From positions 26,102,001 to 26,166,000 of the forward strand of contig NC_091048.1 of the NCBI RefSeq assembly GCF_963966145.1: DNA of 64,000 nt, given 5' to 3'. Position numbers and translations under genes: made by a program. Below, piece after piece: positions 1-10,592 of this stretch. Origin of the DNA: Tenebrio molitor (lineage: Eukaryota > Arthropoda > Insecta > Coleoptera > Tenebrionidae). The notes beneath the pieces are model-generated. The model had not been told where the DNA came from. It was given only the letters and a program-made list of their open reading frames with translations, and ran no database searches. Each line of letters opens with the position of its first letter. Position 1 is the first letter of the stretch.

Positions 1-226
1 CAAAATGAAGTAAAAAACCATACTGTACCACCCTAAAATTTGGACATATGGACCAGCTGTATAACAATTTGACACCAAATCATGGTTAAGGTTATGTTCA
101 CTTCACTTCCCGTACCTTTCTTCCGTGAATTCATTTTCAAAACAAATTTAATGAGAAATCAGGAGAAACCTTTTCGAATTTGAAATAAACTCTCGCTCGT
201 TAGAGCGCAGGCTCAGTTACATAAAA

Positions 227-276
227 CATGGCCTACTAAATCTGAACTGCGCTGCGCTTATTACGGCCGTAACAAA
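227..276 (+). repeat. Left terminal inverted repeat of the P-like element
   Basis: 50 bp, the exact reverse complement of 4136-4185. It contains TTACGGCCGTAA, itself a palindrome, near its inner end. It is the likely transposase recognition end. Confidence 0.92.
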
Positions 277-482
277 GCTCAGATTTTCAATGGAGCAATT
301 GATTCTGCTAACCTCAAAAAATCTACCCTTAACTAGCTCCATCTGTTAGCGAAATAGAAAAGGAAAATGTAACACTGAATTGCAATTATCCAATCACAAT
401 AATACGAGTATAACGTATTTATTTTGTTAGGTTAACACATTCCTATTTTGACATTTTGACCCAATAGTTATTTACATTACCA

Positions 483-582
483 GATGCGTAAGTGAACTTT
501 TTTTGCCAAGGAGGTAGTTCAAGACCCGAGGCGACAGCCGAGGGCCTTGAAACCTCCGCGGTGAAAGAAGAAACTTGCGCAT
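483..582. repeat. Imperfect palindrome with CCGAGG...CCGAGG centre, inside the P-like element
   Basis: Arms of about 40 bp starting GATGCGTAAG pair with the arm ending CTTGCGCATC. The centre reads CCGAGGCGACAGCCGAGG. It lies in the non-coding left part of the transposon and belongs to the group of centre-related palindromes described in the findings. Confidence 0.7.
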
Positions 583-1412
583 CGTGTATTGTATTAAATT
601 TTTCCTACTACGAAGCACCAACATTTTATAATGTTAAAAAAAAATAGCAAAAATCGTGCCGTATCGCGACCGTCCTTGGATCTTGGAAGTAAAAACCATA
701 GCAACAGCTTTTACAAACATTTTATTTTTCGTCTTAAAACCGCGTGAATTGTGTAAGTGCGTGTAATCCGTAGTAATGTTAGTTTGATAATTTGCGGTTA
801 TTGGTATTTATGCAACAAGTCTTCCCGCAAAATATGGAATGTGACGGAATTGAAAGAGCCGCTGGAATTACGTTAGGCTCATTGTCGCCTGTCAAGTCGG
901 GTGAGCGATATAACCTAACTTTCCAACAATTCATAAATCACAATAAATGTGAATAAGTAGATTAATTTTCCTTTGTTGTATTCAATTGGACTAATTAAAC
1001 TACATATTATTATAAAATGTGTTGCTGTTTTCCATTTAATGATTTGGGTAGGTACCTCAATCGAAATTGTCACAAAATAAAATAAATTCTCCTCGTCCCG
1101 TAAGGAATCTCCTAGTCGCGTAAGTATTTTACTTTCGTAGCTAGCAACCACACGCAAGATAGGTTTCACTTTCGATTACAAGTGTGTTGCTAGGGCAGTA
1201 GATGAAACTTTCTAGATACGTAGTAGGAAAAATAAATTTTCACGAATACCTTTCATGAAAGTAAGAATAATACCTAATTACAATAGTCAAATTATGAAAC
1301 ATAATGTTTATATATAAAATGGAACTACAAAATCTGAAAATGGATAGAACACAATAGAAAAAATGAAAGTAAAACTAACTATCTGCAGGAAGACAATACC
1401 TTTCTTGTAAAT

Positions 1413-3983
1413 TTATAATTTTAAAACCTTCCTGCTTATGGGTTTATTGTGAATGGATTTCGTTTTTATGTAATCCGTTTTTTCTAAACAAATGTTGTTT
1501 AAAATTGGTTTCATTAGTAATTGGAGAATAACTTTACAAAATTTATCTTTGTGTTTATCGCAGCTAAAAATAGAATTCTTTATTAAATGAGGATGCAAAG
1601 TAGTAAGCAATTGTTGACAAGGATTTTTTGAACTTAAGTGTGGTAAAATTTGTGTGGCAATATCAGCCAACTCTTTTAAAAGTCCTACAAATTTATTATT
1701 TGGATACGTTAGACCACCGCGATCTTGAAGCCAAATTAATCGTAACAAGGGTCCTGGAATTGATGTAGATACTAACAAAGAGAGACATGTATCACAGTGA
1801 AATGTTTCATTCAGTTTTTTTAATATGTACCCTGCTATAAAGGCAATAGATGCTGTATAAATAGTGTTATCAGGGATAAAAATGTTACTCAAATTTCGAA
1901 TTTTTTCCAATACATTAAAAGGTAATACAATGTCGGGCCCAACTAAGTCACTTGGTGGATTAAAATTTTGTTTTGTAATTGTTGCAGAACTAACATAATC
2001 AATATTTGTTGCGGTATTAGAAGACTTGGAGGCTTTTACAATGCCACAACGCAATATTTGTCTTAAAGCATATTCTGCAGTCCTGGCATCAGTTGCATCA
2101 TTTGAACCTCCCCTAAGTCTGACATGTGAAAACATGCCTTCAACAGCGTCAGAACTAAAAGACCTTGTTAAAACATAATAGAATCCAGATTGCTGCAGAA
2201 GAAATTTAACACAAAGAAAAGTACTTCTTGAAGTAAATATTAACGCGTGAGCAGTTTCTTTTGTTAGACCCTGTAAACCTGCTGAAAAAGAAGAATTTTG
2301 AATATCTTCAATATAATTTGGAAATGTAACATTTAACCAGTGTAACCGTTCATCTGAAATGTCAATATATGGAGCAACGGCACTGTTTAACGATCGGATG
2401 TAGTAGTTTCTACTACTAACATTGTGTATCTGGAAAAAATTGTATAAGGTTTCAATATATTTAATTGTACCATTGACATTTTGAAATTGAGGATGTTTAT
2501 TTTCTTGTAAAAATTTTAGTGAAGAACTAACGGCTGGCGAAAAGATATGAATTGCTCTTAAGACATTCATTTTTTCAAAATTTGTCGGATACAAATGTTT
2601 TTTTAAAAAGTCTGAGGAAATTAAACCTTCACTGGAATACATTTCTCGATCTAAAAATAAATTCCTTGCATTTTTTAAAGCGTGACAGAAATCAAAACTT
2701 AAAAATAGGGGCATGGGCGCCAAAAAGGGGTGTGGAATAGAATTTGTAAGATTGCCATTACAAAGTGTTTTAAAAAGTTTAACATTTGCAGAAAAATCAT
2801 CTGTCACAATTCTCAATACAATAAACCCATGAGTAGTAAGGAGTTCCAAAATATTAAGAGTTATTTTGTGATAGGTTTCTGGTGTTAAACACGCATGAAA
2901 GAAATAACCGGCAGGTATTGTATACCTTGTACTTAATCCATGGATCACATAACACAGCATTTTATTCGCAATATCTGGTTTTTCGCCAACAGTGTCCGTT
3001 TTACAACTGCTTAAACCATATATACAATCTTCAGATCGGCTGTAACACATTTTTTCTTTAATAGACATATCGTCAATAATTAAAGAGCAAATGCGTTCAA
3101 CTGGATTTTTCAATTGAGCAATTTCGGCCGTTAGACGATTTTTAGTCAGTTCAGTAGAACTGTTGAAAGGTCCTAAGTAACGAGATATGGTCATTTTTGA
3201 TGGGAGTTTAACCAAATGTTTTCTGCAAAATTCGTACCCTTTTGGGGAACAAAATCTCCAAATTGTGCACAAACGAATTGATGTTTCCGACCATCGAGGA
3301 TTCTTTCGACAAAAATTTTTCATGACGTCCGTGAGAAAAATGGCCTTTTCATCATTGTTCTGGACGCCTTCGGATATATTCTCTGCCAATTTCAAAAATT
3401 TTGAGTTTTTTCCATTCGCAACTTCGAGATCTTTTAATTTACTTAAACAGTTGTTGTACTTTTCTGTCATTCTTTTTAATTTCAAATTTAGAACTTTGCA
3501 GTGATATCTTAAATTTTCTACTTCACATTGAGGTGTAAATTCTACTTGTGTAGATTTGGAATTGGAATTTTGTATAGACATTCGATTGGATTCCATATCA
3601 ACTGCATTACTTGTGCGTGGGCTAGGATCAAAAATGACCTAAGAACCATAACTATTTTATAAGGTGCAAAGATTATAAATATCTTTACATACAAATTCAG
3701 AGGGTACTGCTCCTTCAATTAATCGATTTCTTTTACCTGATATATTTATGCAGTCTTCTTTAAAATGTTTTTGGCATATAACGCTGTAGTCGTTAATTTT
3801 TGAGATATCTAGTAAGGAATTAAAACTAAATAAATAATACTCTTTTTTTGTATCATAAGTTTGTTTAGAATTACCACAAAATTGATGAATAGCTTTTATC
3901 CATTTTGCACGCGTTTGGAGTTTGCTGGGAATTTGAAAATAATTGCTGTTATTTTCTCCACATGCAACGCACTTTTTTCCCAT
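1413..3983 (-). CDS. THAP-domain P-element-like transposase (THAP9 relative), two exons
   Basis: The model is complement(join(1413..3638, 3693..3983)), 838 residues. Exon 1 starts at ATG 3983 and encodes a THAP zinc finger: CVAC near residue 5, then the C-x2-H pair of CQKHF near residue 72. A 54-bp intron (3639-3692, donor GTATGT, acceptor TTAG) joins the frames at phase 0 and removes the stop that otherwise ends exon 1. The long exon holds a predicted coiled coil, then RNase-H-like transposase motifs: LIIDDMSIK (Asp about 286), VTDD (about 377) and a late Glu in DAVEGMFS (about 597). These correspond to the D, D, E catalytic set of P transposase. FDFCHALKN resembles the insertion-domain DxxHxxK motif. 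The length is comparable to P transposase (751) and human THAP9 (903). No frameshift or stop is seen, so it may be functional. Confidence 0.88.
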
Positions 3984-4135
3984 GTTGGTTCAACTTTGAT
4001 GAAATTCAACGAAATTTAAATGATAGTTGATTTGCCGCCAAAGTGACAATTCATCAAGTAGTTTAATATCTTTAAAGAGATGGCGCTAGTTAAGGGTAGA
4101 TTTTTTGAGGTTAGCCGAATCAATCATTCAGCTAG

Positions 4136-4185
4136 TTTGTTACGGCCGTAATAAGCGCAGCGCAGTTCAGATTTAGTAGGCCATG
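4136..4185 (-). repeat. Right terminal inverted repeat of the P-like element
   Basis: Perfect inverted partner of 227-276. The adjoining inner region (4079-4115) repeats the left subterminal block (about 307-345) in inverted orientation with few mismatches. Confidence 0.92.
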
Positions 4186-5730
4186 CATAAAAAAATGTTG
4201 ACACTCAATGTGACCAATCGTATTATCATGAAAATCACAGTTTGGCTCATACCAACAAGACAACGTTTTGACAATTGTTTATTAAAAAAATTCAACTATA
4301 TGTATAATGCTTTTTGGCCGACGTTTTTTAATTTAAAATGTTAAAAACAATTACTACTTTTCGAATTTTATGGAACGCGCCTAAGAATTGTCAGATGTAA
4401 GGCAGAACCCACAGATGGCGCTGCTATTTTCATTTCTTTTAGATTTTATTTTTTAAAACTAATTGAATTCAAACTATACATATTGTTCTCCTGAAACACA
4501 GCTTCATTAATTTAAAATTGTGTAGTTCTTCTACGTTTCTAAAATTTAAAAACAAGGATTATTTACTTTGCCGCATACCTACGGCCGCATAGTATGTGGG
4601 AAAAATTCACCGTCGCACAGTCGCTGTAAAAACAAAGTTTCATGTGACGTGAACAGTGCTTATTTGCAAAGTTTCCATCACAGGAGGCCAAAAATACCTT
4701 TTGCAAGGTGGAACCATTTTTATGTCTCTATTGACTGGACTATTATAGCAGCCGCGCAATTAACGATAAAATGTAAGAGAATGAATATGTTTTTTGAACA
4801 CCGCTCGGTCAATAATAACGAGAACCACGAGGAATGAAAGATTTTGAAAGCCACGGCCCTCAATTTCACCGTTCCTCCGGGACCTGGATCCGGTGATGGC
4901 TGAAATCCAGGTTCCTCCAGGAGAGCTCGGGGACGACGTCGGTCAGCAGACGCCGGCGTGGGTATGGAACGCTCTTCGGTATTAAGTTTTGAAGAACCTT
5001 CGCGGTGGGGTCGCTAATCCGCAGTCCGCGCTTGAGTCTGGAATTCCTGAAGAATCGTCGCTCCAACCAGCCCTCCTCGACTCCACCACGATGCCACATC
5101 TACTGCACCTACTGCGCTCTAAATTACCGGAATCACCCTCCTTTGACTCCCCTTTGGGGACACCCGTAGAAGCCTCTAAACAAAAGGTCACGAATTTCCC
5201 TCCTCGTCGCTGGTTCCCTCTATTTATAAGTTTCGCCCCTCTCTCTCCGCTGAGGGTTTTGGCGGAAACGGATACTATTCCAGTGGTGCGACGGGTTCTA
5301 GCACGTTCTTGAACATCCGCGAAGATTTTTTTTACCAACACTGCAGCAGGTAGTGCAGAAGGGTTTTCTATATTTTATTGCTCCATAACTGCACAATTAC
5401 GAATTCACTTTTTTAAAAGCCGACCTTTTTGGTTATAATTCGCTTGTCATATTTTTCAAAGGTAACTAGGTTTTCTTAGCAACAGTGATTTTTACGTGAA
5501 ATTGAATGTAAATGGAGCTGACGTCTTCTGACATTCTTTGTGGAAAAGTGAATAGAAAGTGTTGAAAAATTTTAAAATGGCCTGCCCCGAGGACAAAAAA
5601 AGGATGAAGGTGTTTTATAAGGTCTCATCATTATCGAAAAAGATGAAATTGGTTTTGATTTGGTTTTAATTTGAAATTTTGTCACAAAAAAAAAGTTTGC
5701 GGTCAACGAAAAAATTTTGTAATCAACTCA

Positions 5731-5833
5731 TTTGTTAATGGGCGATTAATAATCTCAACTATTAAAGGCACTCACTCGCTACACACGTTCGTGCTTTAAA
5801 CAGTTTCGATTATTAATAACCTTCATTAACAAA
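5731..5833. repeat. Imperfect palindrome with GGCACTC...CGTGCTT centre
   Basis: The arms TTTGTTAATG... and ...CATTAACAAA pair over about 30 bp. The centre AAAGGCACTCACTCGCT...CGTTCGTGCTTTAAA closely resembles the centre of the palindrome at 45216-45313, while the outer arms differ. Confidence 0.7.
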
Positions 5834-6144
5834 CTAGTTTACTAAATGACTATTATCCAACACCTGTTTATTATGAAGTCATAATAATGTCGATTTTGAA
5901 TAAATCATGAGGTTTATAAAACACTAGTGGACTTATGAACCCATAATTAAACTGTTTTCATAATTAAACAGAGACGATTGAACAGTTTATTGAACATCAA
6001 AAAATGTAATTCATAAAATTAGGATTATGTATGTATATGAAACAGGAATCTCAGATGAAATCATTTGTTGAGGCTTGGTTTTGATGACTGTTATCGAAGG
6101 AGGTGTTGGATAAAACTGTGTATTACACTCATGCCTTAACAGAA

Positions 6145-6216
6145 AATAAGTTACTCAAGAAAAATTAGCCCACTCGAGCAAGCTCTCGTGGCTAAACACT
6201 TCTTTCGTGACTTATT
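6145..6216. repeat. Imperfect palindrome with CACTCGAG...CTCTCGTG centre
   Basis: The arms AATAAGTTACTCAAG and CTTTCGTGACTTATT pair with mismatches around CCCACTCGAGCAAGCTCTCG. It is a member of the centre-related palindrome group. Confidence 0.6.
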
Positions 6217-6608
6217 GGCCTTATAAAACACTTGTATAATAAATAGCTATCATTTTTACATTATTTTGTTGTTACTTCGAAACATTTTGTCCACAACAAA
6301 AGCAACATTTTACATTCTAATGATTGGTAATTTACCAGCTTTATTGCCAAACGCCACTGGTAAACAGATTTTTGGGTGAAATGTCAAACAAACGTCACTT
6401 TTAAAGCAACAGTATTGATGTTAACCTTGAAAATAGTTTTCAATTTTGGCAAAGTTTACGGACATTTCCTGTAATTGTAAGCAAAAGCAACAATTATAAT
6501 AAGTGTTAAAATGAGTTTTACCATTGAAGATAAAGCATTAGTTATTAATAATTCATTAATTAATAATAGATTTTTCCTGAGCTAGGCAACCAATAAAACG
6601 ACTGTGTA

Positions 6609-6855
6609 CTATTCCGGACACGGAATCTTGGCCAACATTTTTTTGACATTTCTAAGAAAAATGATGTAAAGCAACCATTAGTGTCATTAATAAGTGACAA
6701 TTATTAAAAATCACTTTGAAGTTTTTCTTGTGACATCAAAAAAGCAGGGAAATGGCATTATCGAGTCAAAAGTTGGGTTATATTTAATAAAGGGTAGTTC
6801 ACACATATTTGTCAGTTAAATGTCAGTTGTGGCCAAGATTCCATGTCCGGAATAG
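6609..6855. mobile_element. MITE with about 28-bp inverted ends and TA target duplication
   Basis: The left end CTATTCCGGACACGGAATCT and the right end, read in reverse complement as CTATTCCGGACATGGAATCT, differ by one base over that span. TA dinucleotides flank both ends (6607-6608, 6856-6857). At 247 bp with no ORF it is a non-autonomous Tc1/mariner-type element by structure. Confidence 0.75.
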
Positions 6856-7820
6856 TACCTATAGCAAGTATGCATATGTGTACGATTAAGCTAAGTTGCT
6901 CTTGTTGATCACTCTGTATGTGTTGTACCATCATCTTGTCCAAAGAACAGTCTCTTTATTTTAGCTCTTTTTTTGACTGTAATAATTGCATAATTGTAAC
7001 AGTAATATCTATTTCAATCTGGGAATGTAATTTTTCCCTTGTTCACATTACAGAACTCTTCATATTAGAACAATAGTTCGCCCACACTCACAAAGAGGTC
7101 GCTCATATGCTAACGATTTATGAACGACTTCGCGCGATATCTTCATTGAGCACGCAGCATAAAAAAATCTATTTCGGGGTCACCAAACATTACCGAAACA
7201 CCTACAATTCGGCCAAAGAAGAAAAGTAAGAACCGGAGCCATAAAAACATGTTGAGGATGCGCCGGTAATGTTCATCTGTGATATTTTTATGGCCTAACG
7301 GTAAAATAGAAATTCCAACGTCGTCGCGGATTAGAATACAAACAATTCTTCACACAGACGTGAGATGGGATGATTAATCTTCCCATATCGTCAATTATGG
7401 AAGAAGGTTGCGTGAAATCTCATATCGCGCTTTGCTCTATGGTAATTTGGCACAATGTGCCACAATCCGAACGGAAAATAATTCAAGAATATACTTTCGA
7501 GACGCTCATGCGGCCACGTTAATTACGGTGTAATATCGAACAAGAACACGTTTTCACGATGGATGGACTCATGTATGACAATCAAGTGCGATGGGTACTA
7601 ACTAGATAGGGAATGGAGTATGTGGAGTAAGAGACGTATTCAAGTAGAGATTTTTTTTATTGTGGAAGAATCGGAAATACTGCTTGGTACAAAAAATAAA
7701 TAATATAAATATCTCAATAAATACAAATATTCAACAATTAAATACAATATCAACAATGGCGCTATCCGATCAAGGGAAGAAGAATAATTCGACCAAAAAA
7801 TCGGTCAACCTTTGTACATT

Positions 7821-8599
7821 TCATTTGGGGGCGTACGCCTTGTAGGCCAGTTTTTGGGCGTCGTCGAACGACCTCTTGTCCCAGCCGCCGCCGCCGCCGC
7901 CGCCAGACTGCCAACCGCCGCCTCCGGATTGCCAGCCGTGTCCGCCGCCGCCGCCGCCGCCGTGTCCACCTCCATGCTTAGCCGCGAACAGCTTCTTGAT
8001 GGCGATGATTCCAGAAATCAAGAGCGCGATTTTCGCCGTGATCAGAGCTTTCCCCGCCAGGAGGAACAGTCCGGCGATGGCCACCGGCACCATAGCCGCC
8101 ATCTTGGCCGCCATCCCCATCATCATCCCGCCCATCATCCCTTTCATCTTCTTGCCACGACCTGTAACATCGCTTTAGAATCAAATGATTTCAGTTTTTC
8201 GGAGTTTTTACCTTCTTCCAGTGCCAGTTTCGGGAGCGTCACTTCTATCGTCCTGGAACCGACGAATTTCGACACCTTGTCCAGGAGGAGGGTGGTGAGC
8301 GCGGCGTCTTTGGCGTCGGAGGCTCTAGGTAGAGTGTTTTCGAGTTGTTCTTCGGAGAGGGTGGCTTCTGGGATGACTTCGTTGGAGCGCGTCACCATGA
8401 CTCCTTCGGCGAGGCTGAAGTGGTCCATGCGACTCAACCGGTCCAAGAAGGTGATGGCTTTTTTCTTGAGACATGGCGAGAATCCTTCCGCTTTGCTGCA
8501 GTCGTCGTAGATCTTCAAGGCCAGGCGTATTCCCGTGCTCTCGAAGGAGTCCTGAGCTAGTGCCGCAACGGCGAAGGTCAACACTAACACTATCTTCAT
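7821..8599 (-). CDS. Osiris-family (DUF1676) protein, two exons
   Basis: The model is complement(join(7821..8161, 8212..8599)), 242 residues. The start at 8599 gives a signal peptide (MKIVLVLTFAVAALAQ). The two-cysteine block CSKAEGFSPCLKKKA and a DUF1676 body with the LAEGVMV strand follow. The 50-bp intron (8162-8211, GTAAAA...TTACAG, phase 1) rebuilds EEGRGKK, the usual linker before the Met-rich and hydrophobic segment (VPVAIAGLFLLAGKALITAK, then ALLISGIIAIKKLF). The tail is Gly/Trp/His-rich and ends with AQKLAYKAYAPK, the family AQXLAY motif. Osiris proteins act in the secretory pathway or at membranes of cuticle-forming epithelia (family knowledge). The upstream ATG at 8743 is rejected because the TATA and initiator lie downstream of it. 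Which Osiris number this is cannot be fixed from sequence alone. Confidence 0.92.
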
Positions 8600-8624
8600 C
8601 ACCGACTGCACTGAAGACCGCCAA

Positions 8625-8662
8625 CGACTGATACCAGCGGCGTCCATTGTGGGCCTTATATA
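8625..8662 (-). promoter_or_regulatory. TATA box and initiator of the 7.8-kb Osiris gene
   Basis: On the minus strand TATATAAG (8662-8655) lies 33 bp before the A of an ATCAGTCG initiator (A about 8629), leaving a leader of about 30 nt before the ATG at 8599. Confidence 0.65.
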
Positions 8663-8749
8663 CCATGACTTTGACACTGGCTGTGACCTTTTCCTCGCTG
8701 ACCTCCTAAGACGTTCCCATAGAGATGTCTCAGTCGCCCACACCCGGCT

Positions 8750-10440
8750 TCATTGACACATTTGCCGACTACCCTACAAGCGCCATTGGCTGGACTCTGA
8801 CCTAGAAAAGTGATCGAACCACACGATTGGTCGCCGGATTACTACGACGCGCCCCTCCAGCTTTTACGCGCGAGTGATGGCAGATCGGCCGACAGTGAAT
8901 CTGGTTTGCTTTATTAGAAAAGTGATCCTTGAAATGGAAACTAAAAATGTTTTGGTTTATTTGGCCGATTCGTGGCGGTGACGGCGAAAACGCAAGTGAT
9001 CTGGCTTTTTGCAGGTCGATGGTTGCGTCGATGGGACACCCGCAAACCGCAAATTGCCCATTCGAACTGTAACACTGTTATTTGATTGGGTTTATTGTTC
9101 TTTGTTCTCGAATCGGGGAAATCGGAGGCCCTGATTTGGCAGAAAATTGCAACACAATTGCCAGCACGAGACTGCAGGTCAAAAACCGATAACAACGAAG
9201 AAAAGCACCACAGTAAAATAATGTCACTGCAAATAACGACGAGTTTTTGCAGAATACTATTTCAGTAATTTCCCAATCAGATTCGCAGGAGCATTACATT
9301 TCTCTATCCTGAACTAACTAAAAATAATCAAAAAATATTTTTCCCGTCAAACAAAATTTACTGTTGTGAAACTCAACATTTCCTCATTTTAGTATGATGG
9401 AAATTGACGGGTTTTCTACAAATGTATACCTACTTAATTTACCGGTCCCAAACATTTTCCGTTGGGGACAAATCGGGCGGGAAACAGTGACACAAAAGTG
9501 TCACAACTGCTATTTCAACAAATCGACAAACGAATTTGCGCAAAATAAACTCATTGCAACATGCAAAGAGTGTTGATTATTTTTGGTAGAAAAAATATGT
9601 ACCGACAGTTTCTGGCACCCACTGACAAAAAAATATTTCTTTTTTGGAAGACATATTGTTGCGTACCATTGCTTAACTGTGCATTTTTCTCATGATCTAG
9701 TTAATTCTAGATATAGATGCAAGTGGAAGATATGACAAAATAATATGACTGGTTCACGCTTTTTTGTGATCCCATATTTTTGTGTGTATGTTTAACATGT
9801 TGAATTTCAAAAAGCAGTGTAATTTAAATAAAATTTAAGTATTATTTATTTATTTCCATTTATAATAATTTTAAAAATGAGACCGAAATAAATTGTTAAT
9901 GATGTTTTAGAACTTACCTAATAAATACATTAATGATAATTATATCAGTTAATTAATAGTTATTTATGCAACGAGTTTCTGTGTAAATTGGGCTTTTCTA
10001 ATTGCCAGAGGGGTAAGATTAAAACACGAGCGTAGCGAGGGTTTTAAGGCCTCGAGGATATTAGAAAAGTCCAATTTACCCAGAAACGAGTTGCATACAA
10101 AATTTTATTGCTTGAAACGACGTCCCTGAAGATTCCAAATCTTTTAAAAATGGTTTCGCATTTGCTTTTGACAGTTTTGACAAATTTTCCAAGACCTGTC
10201 AGAATTGTGACGTTGAACGTGTTGTCTAGGGCAACGGTTCGTTATCTGCTCCTTTTTGCTTTAGGGCAGTTAAGAGGCAGTTACAAAGGAGAAAAATGAG
10301 AATTTATGACAGTTGAAAACAATAAAAATTAATATTATTAATTTTCTAATGTCAGTAGGTTTAACTATATGTCTATATGTCAATAATTACGTAGGAAAAC
10401 GTCTTGGCCTTTGGCAAGGAGTAACTAGTAATTTCAGTAA
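8750..10440. other. Intergenic region without a supported gene
   Basis: Contains a large palindrome (listed separately) and otherwise unremarkable AT-rich sequence. Short ORFs at 8941-9195 and 9394-9576 carry no recognisable motif and overlap no splice-supported model. The inverted duplication shared with 26.7-28.4 kb begins near 10325. Confidence 0.5.
9965..10097. repeat. Palindrome with CACGAGCG...AGCGAGG centre
   Basis: Arms of about 38 bp beginning TATGCAACGAGTTTCTG are mirrored at the right end (CAGAAACGAGTTGCATA). The centre is ACACGAGCGTAGCGAGGG. It is non-coding and belongs to the centre-related palindrome group. Confidence 0.8.
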
Positions 10441-10443
10441 ATA

Positions 10444-10577
10444 GAGGTCTTGGATTTTCTCATGGACTATGAGTCATACCCAAACGACGAATATCGGTCT
10501 CAAGCAGGCGCTACAAACCGCTCCGCCTACGCGCAGATATTTCGAAGGTCACAGCCCATGAGAGAATCCAACACCTC
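10444..10577 (+). mobile_element. 134-bp MITE inserted just upstream of the odorant receptor pseudogene
   Basis: The ends GAGGTCTTGGATTTTCTCAT and ATGAGAGAATCC...ACCTC are imperfect inverted repeats flanked by TA (10442-10443, 10578-10579). The corresponding place in the paralogous minus copy reads straight through (CAGCAAGTGCCACAATG), which shows that this is an insertion. It is an internally deleted relative of the element at 23020-23238, in the opposite orientation. Confidence 0.75.
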
Positions 10578-10592
10578 TACCACAATATTAGA

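Larger units (their letters stand above)
227..4185 (-). mobile_element. P-element-like DNA transposon, apparently complete
   Basis: The ends are 50-bp inverted repeats (227-276 and 4136-4185) that match perfectly and begin CATGGCCTAC; the Drosophila P element also begins with CAT. Second, subterminal inverted repeats follow (about 307-345 and 4079-4115). The element is flanked by a direct 7-bp repeat, CATAAAA, at 220-226 and 4186-4192, which I read as the target-site duplication. P elements of Drosophila make 8 bp, so either this lineage makes 7 or one end base has changed. The only long coding capacity is the two-exon THAP/P transposase on the minus strand. The intact ORF, identical ends and clean duplication point to a recent insertion. 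Confidence 0.9.
4200..7640. other. Intergenic region without a supported gene
   Basis: Mostly AT-rich. A GC-raised block at about 4840-5340 has overlapping ORFs on both strands and, on the minus strand, a CTTATAAATAG TATA-like motif (about 5221-5230). It may be a relic of a long terminal repeat or a regulatory island, but I could not find terminal TG/CA ends with a target duplication. Two palindromes and one MITE in this region are listed separately. Short ORFs here show no recognisable domain. Confidence 0.5.

Noticed and set aside
4866..5341. Possible solo LTR (TATA-like motif in a GC-rich block)
   Set aside because: No TG/CA ends with a matching target duplication could be found, and no second copy is in the window.
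8144..8743. Longer version of the first Osiris protein starting at 8743
   Set aside because: The extra 48 residues lie upstream of the TATA box and initiator and destroy the signal peptide position; start 8599 is used instead. The frame also runs through the intron.
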